From CAVYXK01 sp963772445 (GTDB lineage: Bacteria; Pseudomonadota; Alphaproteobacteria; Acetobacterales; Acetobacteraceae): a stretch of 64,000 nt of DNA. How positions within the stretch are numbered: position 1 is the stretch's first letter; each line of letters starts with the position of its first letter. This document shows, one piece after another, positions 17,543 through 25,786 of this stretch. Made by a program: the position numbers and the translations under genes. The DNA lies in NCBI GenBank assembly GCA_963772445.1, contig CAVYXK010000016.1, forward strand, positions 496,001-560,000, read 5' to 3'. The notes beneath the pieces are model-generated. The model saw nothing but the letters and a program-made list of their open reading frames with translations. It had not been told where the DNA came from and did not search any database.

Positions 17543-19170
17543 GCAGTTCTGCTCCTCTGTGCCGCGACCAGATGCCTGACGACCGGAACGCCTTCCGCGT
17601 GAAAGCGCCGCACGGCGTCCTGCAGCACGCGGTCGGCGTTTGTCACTCGGTGATGCTGCCGCAAATGCTCTAGCCAGGAATCGACGTGGAACGTCTCAAC
17701 GAACACGCCTTCTTTCGCGACATCCTCGTAGATGCCCCAATCATAGGCGCCGTCGCGCCGACGCTCGCCGGCGAGCCTGGTCACGGCCGCGAGGAACGCC
17801 TCCCGATCGTTGCGCGCGACCGCGTATTCGATGGTAACCAGGACCGGGCCCTGATCGGGCTCGACGTCATTGAGGAGGATCGGGGAAGGCCAATACATCG
17901 AGGGCGCGAGATCGAGGTCGGCGCTGGTCTGCAGTCGCCAGCGGCGCAGCACCGGGATTAAGGCGACCAATACTACTGCCGCCGTTATGTGCGCGGCCGG
18001 TAGGCCGATCACCTGGGCCACCCGACCCCACAAGACGCTGCCGAAAGCCAGACCTGCGAACTGCACTGTCCCGAAGATCGCCAAACCGCGACCACGGACC
18101 CACCCAGGCAGCGCGAGTTGAGCCGAAACGTTCAGCGTCGCAATGACGACGATCCAGGATATTCCGGCGAGCACGCAAGCGGCAAGCGCGGTCGCCGGCT
18201 CGCGGGCGACGGCGAAGAGGATGAGGGCAACCGCAGTCAGCACGGTTGCGACCGCGACGACCCCCTCGGCGCCGAGCCGCCCCTTTGCCCGCAGCGCGAA
18301 GGCGCCAATCACGGCGCCGGTGCCGATCGCCCCGACCAGAAGTCCATAGAGTTCGGGTCCACCGCCGATCTGCTGGCGCGCCAGCAGCGGCAACAGCGCC
18401 CAGTAGACGCTGGCGAAGGGGAAGAAGCCGGCAGACCGGATCAGAGCCGAGCGCAGGCGCGGATTATAACGGGCATAGCGCAAACCGCTGCGCATCGCGG
18501 CCCGAAGGTGCTCGGCGGGCAAGGGCTGTTCGGCTGTCCTCGCGCCGCGCCACCAGACCAACGCCCCGATAACGGCGAAATTGCTGAGGGCGTTGAGCCA
18601 GTATGGCGCCGCCATCCCGAGTGCGGCAATCGCCAGACCCGCCAGCGCGGGACCGACCGCGCGGCTGATGTTGAAGCCCACTCCATTGAGCGGGATCGCG
18701 GCGGAAAGCTCCTGCCTCGGCACGAGGTCCGGCACGATCGCCTGCCACGCCGGTGCGGCGAGGATTGCCGCGATCCCGGACAGAAATAGAAATGCTAACA
18801 GCCAATCCGGCGTTGCCCAATTCACCCATAGCGAGACCGTGAACAGGGCGGCAAGCACGGTCGCCAGGATCTGCGTGGCGATCATCAAGCGGCGCCGGTC
18901 GACAATATCGGCAAGCGCGCCGGCCGGTAGGCCGAACAGGAACATCGGCAAGGTCCCCGCCGCCTGGACGAGAGCCACTTCGAACGGATCTGGCTTGAGC
19001 GCGGTCATCAACCAACCCGCTCCGGCGTTCTGCATCCAGGTGCCGATATTGGACAGCACCGTCGCAATCCACAGCACCGTGAAGGTGGTATGTCGGAACG
19101 GGCTCCATGGCGAACTTCTCGCCTCGGCTTCGGTTGAGTTAGCAGAAGCGGATTTCGACACCTCGCTCAT
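17539..19170 (-). CDS. MFS transporter with C-terminal monooxygenase-like domain
   Basis: The first 420 residues are an EntS-like major facilitator transporter (FTVLWIATVLSNIGTWMQNA near residue 35, the loop GALADIVDRRRLM near 85, FNISRAVGPALAG near 170). The last 110 residues, after the PSMYWPSPIL linker, resemble an antibiotic biosynthesis monooxygenase (ABM) domain, with VLVTIEYAVARNDREAFL and FVETFHVDSWLEHLRQH. This fusion is known from other proteobacteria annotated as MFS transporters, but its task is unclear; the cytoplasmic domain could bind or modify the substrate. It is the first gene of the efflux operon. Confidence 0.9.
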   Translation of the reverse strand: MSEVSKSASANSTEAEARSSPWSPFRHTTFTVLWIATVLSNIGTWMQNAGAGWLMTALKPDPFEVALVQAAGTLPMFLFGLPAGALADIVDRRRLMIATQILATVLAALFTVSLWVNWATPDWLLAFLFLSGIAAILAAPAWQAIVPDLVPRQELSAAIPLNGVGFNISRAVGPALAGLAIAALGMAAPYWLNALSNFAVIGALVWWRGARTAEQPLPAEHLRAAMRSGLRYARYNPRLRSALIRSAGFFPFASVYWALLPLLARQQIGGGPELYGLLVGAIGTGAVIGAFALRAKGRLGAEGVVAVATVLTAVALILFAVAREPATALAACVLAGISWIVVIATLNVSAQLALPGWVRGRGLAIFGTVQFAGLAFGSVLWGRVAQVIGLPAAHITAAVVLVALIPVLRRWRLQTSADLDLAPSMYWPSPILLNDVEPDQGPVLVTIEYAVARNDREAFLAAVTRLAGERRRDGAYDWGIYEDVAKEGVFVETFHVDSWLEHLRQHHRVTNADRVLQDAVRRFHAEGVPVVRHLVAAQRSRTA

Positions 19171-19210
19171 CGGCCGCCGAAGAAGGGGCTTCAGCCTGCA
19201 ATGGTCTGCG

Positions 19211-21097
19211 TCAGAACGCCCAACAAGCGCAGCCGAGCGCGCCCCAGAAAGATCTCAGATCGCTGACCGGCAGCCGCGCCGACCGGGCGGCGGCATGGTC
19301 GTGGCCGTGGACGCCGCAACGATTGGCGCAGCCGCAGGCGGAGGCAAGCGACCGCCGCACCGCAGCCTGTGCGTGACGATCGCGGTCGCCCCAGGCGGCA
19401 TAGCCGCCGAAACGCCGTACCGGCGACCAGTCCGGCATCGCCGGCGGCGGCGCGATCTCGTCAAAGCGGGCGAATTCGCCAGCGCCATAAACCACCTTGC
19501 CTCCGACAATGGTCAGCTCAGCAGCAATGTCGGCGATCTCATCCTCAGAACAGCCGAAGTAATCGCGGTCGGGGACGACCAGGTCGGCGAACTGGCCGAC
19601 CTGGATACGACCCTTCTTGCCCTCCTCGTTCGAGAACCAGGTAACGTTTTCGGTCCACATCCTGAGCGCTGTCTCTCGGTCGAGGCGGTTGCGAGCCGGG
19701 TAAAGGCGTAGGCCACCCACTGTCTTGCCGGTGACGAGCCATGACAGCGACACCCACGGATTGTAGGAGGCGACGCGGGTAGCGTCGGTGCCGGCCGAGA
19801 CCGGAATGCCCGCCTCCAGCATCCGGGCAATTGGCGGCGTCGCCTCGGCGGCGCCAATGCCATAGCGCTCGACAAAATATTCGCCCTGATAGGCCATGCG
19901 GTGCTGTACGGCGATGCCGCCGCCGAGCGCCGCAATGCGGTCCATCGACCGATCGGAAATCGTCTCGGCGTGATCAATGAACCAGTGCAGGCCGCCGATC
20001 GGGATGTCCTGGTTGACCCGCTCGAAGGCGTCGAGCGCGCGCGAGATTGTCTCGTCATAGGTCGCGTGCAGCCGCCAGGGCCAGTTATTGGCCGCGAGGA
20101 TGCGCACGACCTCTTCGATCTCGCTTTCCATTTCCGCCGGCATGTCGGGGCGGGGTTGGCGGAAATCCTCGAAATCGGCAGCGGAGAAGACCAGCATCTC
20201 GCCGCCGCCGTTGTGGCGGAAATAATCTGTGCCTTGCTGGTATTTCGAGGTTTTCGTCCAGTTGAGGAAGTCGTCCTTCTCGCCTTTGGGTTTCTGCGTG
20301 AAGAGGTTGTAAGCGATCCGGACGGTGAGTTGGCCTTCGGCGGCGAGTTTTTCGACGACCGCATAGTCTTCCGGGTAGTTCTGAAAGCCGCCGCCGGCGT
20401 CGATCGCGCCGGTCACGCCGAGCCGGTTCAGCTCGCGCATGAAATGCCGGGTCGAGTTGACCTGATAATCGAACGGCAGTTTCGGCCCCCGGGCGAGGGT
20501 CGCATACAGGATGCCGGCATTCGGCTTCGCCAGCAGCAGCCCGGTCGGATTGTCGTAGCTGTCGAGCACCATTTCGCCGCCCGGCGGCACCGGCGTCTCC
20601 GCGGTGTAGCCGACTGCGCGCAACGCCGCCTTGTTCAGCAGCGCACGGTCGTAGAGGTGCAGGATGAACACCGGCGTGTCAGGAGCCACTGCGTTGATCT
20701 CGTCGAGCGTCGGCAGCCGCTTCTCGTCGAATTGGTGCTCGGTGAAGCCGCCGACCACACGCACCCACTGCGGCGGCGGCGTCACCGCGACCTGCCGCTT
20801 CAGCATCGCCATCGCATCGGCGAGCGAGCGGAGGCCGTCCCAGCGCAGCTCCATGTTGTAGTTGAGCCCGCCGCGAATGATGTGCAGGTGATTGTCGATC
20901 AGGCCGGGCAGGACGCGCCGGCCCTTGAGGTCGATAATCCTGGTCTGCTCGCCGGCGAGCTGCATTACATCATCGTCGCGGCCCACCGCGGAGAATTTGC
21001 CGTCGGTGATCGCGACGGCAGTGGCGGTCGGATTGGCGCGGTCAAGCGTCGTGAACAGACCGCGATGGAGGATGAGATCGGGGCTGGTGATGGGCAT
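19211..21097 (-). CDS. YtcJ-type metal-dependent amidohydrolase
   Basis: A 628-residue amidohydrolase-superfamily enzyme. It starts with a beta-sandwich (LILHRGLFTTLDRA, AVAITDGKFSAVGRD), has the metal-binding HxH in LPGLIDNHLHIIRGG near residue 75, GLHWFIDHAE near 365, SAGTDATRVASYNP with the catalytic Asp near 435, and closes with the sandwich strand ADLVVPDRDYF. The Cys-rich tail (ACGCANRCGVHGHDHA) is usual for this subgroup. The start at 21097 has GGAGG. Substrate unknown; YtcJ-like proteins hydrolyse amides or formamides. It is the last gene of the LysR-linked, partly decayed minus-strand operon. Confidence 0.9.
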   Translation of the reverse strand: MPITSPDLILHRGLFTTLDRANPTATAVAITDGKFSAVGRDDDVMQLAGEQTRIIDLKGRRVLPGLIDNHLHIIRGGLNYNMELRWDGLRSLADAMAMLKRQVAVTPPPQWVRVVGGFTEHQFDEKRLPTLDEINAVAPDTPVFILHLYDRALLNKAALRAVGYTAETPVPPGGEMVLDSYDNPTGLLLAKPNAGILYATLARGPKLPFDYQVNSTRHFMRELNRLGVTGAIDAGGGFQNYPEDYAVVEKLAAEGQLTVRIAYNLFTQKPKGEKDDFLNWTKTSKYQQGTDYFRHNGGGEMLVFSAADFEDFRQPRPDMPAEMESEIEEVVRILAANNWPWRLHATYDETISRALDAFERVNQDIPIGGLHWFIDHAETISDRSMDRIAALGGGIAVQHRMAYQGEYFVERYGIGAAEATPPIARMLEAGIPVSAGTDATRVASYNPWVSLSWLVTGKTVGGLRLYPARNRLDRETALRMWTENVTWFSNEEGKKGRIQVGQFADLVVPDRDYFGCSEDEIADIAAELTIVGGKVVYGAGEFARFDEIAPPPAMPDWSPVRRFGGYAAWGDRDRHAQAAVRRSLASACGCANRCGVHGHDHAAARSARLPVSDLRSFWGALGCACWAF

Positions 21098-21195
21098 GAG
21101 AAACCTCCGCCTTCGGTCGGCACTGGAGAACCGGAGCGGCACAGAAATGCATCGCCGCTCCGGTCACAACAAACTCACCGTCCCTTTGCAAGCAG

Positions 21196-21899
21196 TCACT
21201 TCTTGTCGGTGACGCTTGGAACGACATACTCGAGGAATTTTGTTGCCGGCGCCCCGTGTACCATTGTGTACGCGTATTCGACGCCAACCCCGTAGGCGCC
21301 GCAGTGGTTCTTTACGATGTCCATCACGGCGTCATACGTCTCTTGCAATCCCCAGTCGCGCTGCCATTCCAGCATTACGGTGAGCGCAGTGACCGGCTTC
21401 GCGCCCGCCTGCATCATGCGCTTCATAGCGTTGTCATGGGCAAGCTGGCTCACATCGCCGCAGCAGTCTTCGACCACATAACTTCGTAGCCATCGTGGAT
21501 AGCTTGTACGGTCGGCAGTGCGACGCAGGTCTCGGTCCAAAGCCCGGAGATAACGATCTTTTTGCGCCCGGTCCTCTCGATCGCAGCGACGAAATTCTTG
21601 TCGTCCCAAGAGTTCATCGACGTTCGTTCGATCGGATCTTGCTGTGGAAACACCGCTTGAATTTGCGGCCACATATTGCCGCTGAAGGCTTTGGTTTCGA
21701 CTGTGGAAAGCACGACGGGAAGACCAAAGACCTTCGCGGCCTTCGCCAATACAAGGTTGTTGTTGATGATCGACTGTCTGTCGAAATTGCCCACTCCAAA
21801 CAGCATTTGCGGCTGGAGATCTATCAATGTGACCACGCAATTGTCGGGAGTGAGGAGGCCCTTTTCACTGCGCTTCGCGAGTTTCGGTTGTTGCGCCAT
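21196..21899 (-). pseudogene. Isochorismatase-like hydrolase (YcaC type), frameshifted
   Basis: From the start at 21899 one frame encodes the cysteine-hydrolase fold: CVVTLIDLQPQMLFGVGN with the catalytic Asp near residue 27, and the nucleophile in VISGLWTETCVALPTVQA near residue 120. After IHDGYEV the frame breaks near 21480; the next frame continues VYVVEDCCGDVSQLAHDNAM and ends EYVVPSVTDKK at 21196. One missing T (GTTATG where GTTTATG is expected) explains the shift. With that base restored the protein would be full length (about 234 residues), so it could be an assembly indel. Start and catalytic residues are intact. Confidence 0.8.
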
Positions 21900-21917
21900 G
21901 GTTCTCTCCTTGGGTTT

Positions 21918-22256
21918 TTACGCGAGTTGAAGTGCGTCTACCTTGTTCAGCGTCTCGATGAGCACCTTGGCCGCAGGACCCGACGAGGCCCGATTTTGAC
22001 CGGTGATTAGCAGGCCATCGGTGACCGTATGGACGCCCCAGTTCTTGACCTTGGAAAAGGTGGCACCGAAGCTCATCAGTTCGTCCTCGACAAGGAAGGG
22101 TACTACCTTCGTCAATCCTACCTCTTCTTCCTCGCCGCGCCAGTCGCGGTTGGCGCCGTAGAAGACGCGGGCGACGTCCTTGACCGGGATTTCCCGGATG
22201 ACCGCCGATTTCGTGCCTTCGTCGCTGTCCGTAATCCTCCCCAAGCCGCTTGACAA
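21918..22256 (-). pseudogene. DJ-1/PfpI-family C-terminal fragment
   Basis: The frame ends with EEEEVGLTKVVPFLVEDEL, then GATFSKVKNWGVHTVTDGLL and ITGQNRASSGPAAKVL. This is the conserved C-terminal third of DJ-1/PfpI (type 1 glutamine amidotransferase-like) proteins. The nucleophile-elbow Cys region that should precede it is absent; the first 40 codons do not match the family well. The upstream DNA instead holds a cupin fragment. A deletion appears to have joined two neighbouring genes. Confidence 0.65.
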
Positions 22257-22294
22257 GAATTTCGGCGGTCACGACCGGTTGACCCCTTTGTTGC

Positions 22295-22465
22295 AGCGCC
22301 ATTCGTGTCGGCGCTGGTGGCCTGGAACGTGATTCTGTCATCCCCCATCCACCAGATAGACAGCCCACCGCCGGGCGGGACGAATTTCGGCAACCGGATG
22401 ACAGGCACGTCCTCGAGCAGGCGCTGGTTGACCTCTGCGGTTTTTATCACGTGTCGGGGCCTCAC
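22295..22465 (-). pseudogene. Cupin protein N-terminal fragment
   Basis: Fifty-seven codons read as PGGGLSIWWMGDDRITFQAT and SADTNGA, the characteristic opening of a group of small cupin proteins in which the metal-binding barrel should follow directly. The sequence departs from the pattern after ADTNGA at about 22295, and no histidine motif is present. It directly abuts the DJ-1 fragment and lies eight bases after the XapX stop, so it probably was the third gene of the operon before deletion. Confidence 0.55.
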
Positions 22466-22472
22466 TTTGGGA

Positions 22473-22718
22473 TCACGAACTACTGGCGCCGCGCGGCTGG
22501 CTAGGAAGGGCCTGGACGTTACCAGGGACTTGCCGGATCGATGTCTGGACGGGCGTCGCGAGATGGCGCTTCGCCAAACCGACCGCCTGCTCCCCCAGCA
22601 GCATGCCCAACAGACCGACTAGTGCGATCAGTGGCGGGGTGGGAGAGCGAACCTGGACAAGCGCGCACGCCACGCCGACAGCCAGGCCCATGATGAGGGA
22701 GACGAAATAGCCAGTCAT
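22473..22718 (-). CDS. XapX-domain small membrane protein
   Basis: An 81-residue protein beginning MTGYFVSLIMGLAVGVACAL and continuing PTPPLIALVGLLGMLLGEQA. Two transmembrane helices are joined by the PxPP loop, the signature of the XapX domain. A clear GGGAGGCGG site precedes the start at 22718. The last 25 residues are polar and unlike the family, perhaps a run-on. It follows the ADH gene by ten bases. XapX proteins are small inner-membrane proteins of unknown role often found beside LysR-regulated hydrolases, as here. Confidence 0.85.
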   Translation of the reverse strand: MTGYFVSLIMGLAVGVACALVQVRSPTPPLIALVGLLGMLLGEQAVGLAKRHLATPVQTSIRQVPGNVQALPSQPRGASSS

Positions 22719-22728
22719 GGCCGCCTCC

Positions 22729-23697
22729 CTATTCCTGTGGCCGCAGCACGATGCGCCCCGCTGCGCCATTCTCCACCTTGCGGTAGGCCGCTTGCGCCTC
22801 GCCCAGCCCACAGGTCTCGGCGATCGGCGCGGCACGGTAGTCGCCCGCGACAAACCCTGGGGTCAGCGCAGCCAACACCTCCGCGGACGCCGTGAGGTCG
22901 CGCTTCAGCGTGTCCACGCCGAAGAGCCGGCTTTCGTTGTGATAGAAGTCGGCGAGGTCGAAGCTCACTTCGCGTTGACCCGTCGCGGCGATTTCGACCA
23001 GCCTGCCACGCAAGGCGAGACTGTTGACGGCGCTGCGGAACATGATGCCGCCAACCAGATCGAACACGACATCCGCGCCCTTGCCACCGGTTGCCGCACG
23101 AACCTCTGCGGGCAGGTCCTCCGCACCGATGATCAGCTTGTCGGCGATGCCATGGATCGGCGCATCCGGATGCGGCGCGTGCCTGTCGGCACCGATCACG
23201 CGGGCGCCCAGGCGTCGAGCAATCTGGGCGGCGGCGCTCCCGACACCACCCCCGGCGCCGATCAGCAACACGGTCTCCCCGGCTTTAAGGCCTGCCGCTT
23301 CGATGCCGCACCAGGCGGCCATGTAGTTGACGCCGACCGATGCTGCCTGATCGAAGCTGAGAGTGTCCGGCTTCCGGCGCAGGCTCGCCACCGGAACGGC
23401 GATCAGCTCGGCATGCGTGCCGTCGCGGGTAAAGCCAGTATCGCCGCCCGTGCCCCAAACCTCGGCTCCGATCCATTCGGGCGGACCTGCCTCGACCGCG
23501 CCGGCGTAATCCCGCCCGGGGATGCGTGGCAGCGTTGTGTGCTTCATCGCCCCTGCGACGTTCTTGACGTCACTCGGATTGATCGAAGCCGCCATGACAC
23601 GCACCAAGGCCGTCCTCTCGTCAACGGTCGGGGTGGCCACCTCCGCCAATTCAAGCACGGAAGGATCCCTGAAGGTCTCGAACCGTATCGCGCGCAT
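22729..23697 (-). CDS. MDR-family quinone/alcohol dehydrogenase
   Basis: The 322-residue enzyme is a medium-chain dehydrogenase/reductase of the zinc-independent quinone reductase type: MRAIRFETFRDPSVLELAEV at the start, ASINPSDVKN near residue 42, GRDYAGAVEA near 60, the NADPH motif VLLIGAGGGVGSAAAQIARR near 150, and FDLVGG near 215. No four-cysteine structural zinc loop is seen. The start at 23697 has AAGGAG. It is the promoter-proximal gene of the minus-strand operon, 83 bases downstream of a perfect palindrome that faces a LysR gene. Confidence 0.9.
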   Translation of the reverse strand: MRAIRFETFRDPSVLELAEVATPTVDERTALVRVMAASINPSDVKNVAGAMKHTTLPRIPGRDYAGAVEAGPPEWIGAEVWGTGGDTGFTRDGTHAELIAVPVASLRRKPDTLSFDQAASVGVNYMAAWCGIEAAGLKAGETVLLIGAGGGVGSAAAQIARRLGARVIGADRHAPHPDAPIHGIADKLIIGAEDLPAEVRAATGGKGADVVFDLVGGIMFRSAVNSLALRGRLVEIAATGQREVSFDLADFYHNESRLFGVDTLKRDLTASAEVLAALTPGFVAGDYRAAPIAETCGLGEAQAAYRKVENGAAGRIVLRPQE

Positions 23698-23780
23698 GAC
23701 CTGCTCCTTCCACGTGACGTTTGCCCGGGGAAGAGGATGGGCGCCCATCCATGCGCTGGAAAGCCGCGGCGGAGGACGCC

Positions 23781-23803
23781 ATGTTTCCGAAAATCGGAAA
23801 CAT
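23781..23803. promoter_or_regulatory. Perfect palindrome between ADH and LysR genes
   Basis: ATGTTTCCGA-AAA-TCGGAAACAT is an exact 10-bp inverted repeat with a 3-base spacer. It contains the T-N11-A arrangement of LysR-family binding sites and sits in the divergent region, about 80 bases from the ADH start and 40 bases before the first LysR codons. It is the likely operator for the regulator controlling this operon. Confidence 0.7.
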
Positions 23804-23811
23804 AGAAGGCA

Positions 23812-24200
23812 GCCCCGGCGGACAGTATCGGCGACATCGAGCTTTTTCGCGCTGGTCGTCGAGGCGGGGGGCATCTCCGCAGGCGCGCAGGCGTTAGGCT
23901 CTTCGCCGCCTGCGGTCAGCCGCCGACTTTCGGCGCTTGAAGCACGCCTTGGCGTCCGCTTGGCCGAGCGTAGCGCCCGGCGTTTCCGCCTGACCGACGA
24001 GGGAGCGCTCTATTACGACCAGTCCCAGAGCATCTTGGCAAACCTGCGCGACGATCTGCCAGGCGGACGCCTTGTCGAATGCCTCGCTGAGTACCTGGTG
24101 CGACAGCATCGAACTCTTCGCCACCTTCCTGCCCGGCCGGCCGGTGCCGCCGCGCATCCGGCTTTTCGTGGATTTCATCGCGGCGGTGCATGTGAGTTGA
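23812..24200 (+). pseudogene. LysR-type regulator, frameshifted and internally deleted
   Basis: The helix-turn-helix is clear: FALVVEAGGISAGAQALGSS, PPAVSRRLSALEARLGVRL and ERSARRFRLTDEGALYYDQ. The first codons (DSIGDIELF) are in another frame, switched by one extra T in a TTTTT run at 23843-23847, and no start codon is evident. After ANLRDDLPG most of the co-inducer domain is missing; the C-terminal end IELFATFLPGRPVPPRIRLF and VDFIAAV is readable in yet another frame up to the TGA at 24200. About 180 codons are lost, so the regulator is inactive even if the first shift is an error. Confidence 0.8.
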
Positions 24201-24422
24201 GCAAGATGTGTCGACCAACGCGCACGGCCAGCCGGACGGCGCTGCAGTCATTGGCGATGAAACCGCCAAGCAGTCCGGGTCCGGGCGTCGCGCTGGAATG
24301 CAGCTTCACCATTCGGACGCTGAGTGCGAGGATGGCTGCGGGTACCTGATCGAATACCCGGATCTGCTTGCCTGCAGGTCCGAAGGCCGAGGGCGACAGC
24401 GGCACCAGACCACGAGGCGGAC

Positions 24423-25481
24423 ATGACTCAGGCTCGGCTGTCCCACAGCCTCCAGGCGGAAACTCTGGCACCAGGAGGTCTTGCCTGCCGCTTGAGGTTC
24501 GAATTCTCCACGTTCCGCACTCCATGCGCCGTTGGGCTGCTTGTCGGCCTCACAGCCTCGATCTGTAAGGCCCAAACGTTCCCTGACGTGGTGAAGGAAT
24601 CGCCCAACCTGAACCTCGGTGGCAGCAGCTACTATGACGGTTTCGGTCGTTATCAGCCAGGGTGGGTAGTCCAGGATTATCTGCGTGAGGAGCATTTGAC
24701 GGCGATAACGACAAGCAAGGGCACGGACAACCCGGCATTCATCAATCCCCATATCGAGGTCACCGTCAACATTCTCCAGGTGATCTACGTTCTGCCGGTG
24801 CACGTGCCGGGCGGTGGCGTCGGCATGGATGCGCTGCTCCCGCTGGTCTATCTCAGGTCGCACTTCGATTCGTCCGGGGTAGTCCTCCACAGCAACGGCT
24901 TTGGCCCGGGTGACCTCACCTTTGGTCCGTTCTATCAATCGAAGCCCCTGGCGCTGGACGGCCGTCCCTTCTTCTCCTGGCGGGCGGAACTCGACACAAT
25001 CGCCCCGGTCGGGGCCTGGGACAGCAGCAAAGACATTAATCAGAGTTCAGGCTTCTGGTCATTTAATCCCTTCCTTGCCGCCACGGCCTTGCCCACACCG
25101 TTGCTGGAACTCAGCGCTCGCCTGAACTATGTCTACAACTTTCAGACACAGCGCGGCGCCAATCCGCCACAGATCCCCGGCTTTTTCTTTCGTAACGGCC
25201 AGGCCGGGCAGGCCCTGTGGCTAAACTTCGATGCCTCGTATGCCGTCACGAAAGCGCTCTCGCCAGGAATCAACGGCTTCTATCTCCAGCAAATCACCGC
25301 CGACCGGACCAACGGTATCACCGTGCCGCATAGCCGTGAGACCCAGTTCTATCTTGGTCCAGGTTTTCATTGGGCGATCAGTGCGAACAATACGCTGAAC
25401 GGCAACCTTTACGTGCCGATCTCGACAAAGAGCGTCGCCACCGGCCCCATCATCAACTTTCAGTTCATTCACGTCTTCTAA
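24423..25481 (+). CDS. Outer-membrane SphA/MetA-pathway-type protein
   Basis: The 352-residue product has a hydrophobic export segment (CAVGLLVGLTASICKAQT, about residues 35-52, after a long N-region), then beta-rich sequence with alternating aromatic residues and a terminal Phe (NFQFIHVF), typical of outer-membrane barrels. The pattern matches the SphA family (phenol MetA-pathway proteins), thought to help hydrophobic compounds enter the cell. The start at 24423 follows GAGGCGG; a downstream start nearer the signal peptide cannot be excluded. It may have belonged to the LysR-controlled catabolic cluster beside it. Confidence 0.78.
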   Translation: MTQARLSHSLQAETLAPGGLACRLRFEFSTFRTPCAVGLLVGLTASICKAQTFPDVVKESPNLNLGGSSYYDGFGRYQPGWVVQDYLREEHLTAITTSKGTDNPAFINPHIEVTVNILQVIYVLPVHVPGGGVGMDALLPLVYLRSHFDSSGVVLHSNGFGPGDLTFGPFYQSKPLALDGRPFFSWRAELDTIAPVGAWDSSKDINQSSGFWSFNPFLAATALPTPLLELSARLNYVYNFQTQRGANPPQIPGFFFRNGQAGQALWLNFDASYAVTKALSPGINGFYLQQITADRTNGITVPHSRETQFYLGPGFHWAISANNTLNGNLYVPISTKSVATGPIINFQFIHVF

Positions 25482-25740
25482 CGTAGCAGTGCGATGGCCG
25501 AGGGCACGGTCGGATCGAGCGCCGCCAGACCCTTGGCCGCCGCCAGCAGGTCGTGACCCAGCACCTCGACCTGGCTGCCCGGCACGCCGAAGCGCGAGCC
25601 ACGGGGCGGCGCGATAGTTCCGGCTTTGCGGCCGGCATGACATTGTGCGGCAGGCCGCGACCGGCAACGATGAACAACTCCACTTGGCATGTTTGCGCCT
25701 GATCGCCGATACCTCACTCTCCGGAGCACGCGTGACACGC
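25478..25740 (-). pseudogene. Unrecognised decayed reading frame
   Basis: Two frames joined near 25610 give a protein-like stretch: ELFIVAGRGLPHNVMPA in one, then GSRFGVPGSQVEVLGHDLL and AAAKGLAALDPTVPSAIALL in the other, ending at 25478. The codon use looks coding, but neither frame is complete and no family was recognised. It ends where the SphA-like gene ends on the other strand. It may be a frameshifted remnant. Confidence 0.3.
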
Positions 25741-25786
25741 GAACTGGATGCGATCATCGTGCCGGCAAAGCCAAAGGAGCAATCGC

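Noticed and set aside
19901..21295. 464-codon plus-strand frame
   Set aside because: Antisense to the amidohydrolase; its Glu/Arg/Val-rich translation is a frame shadow.
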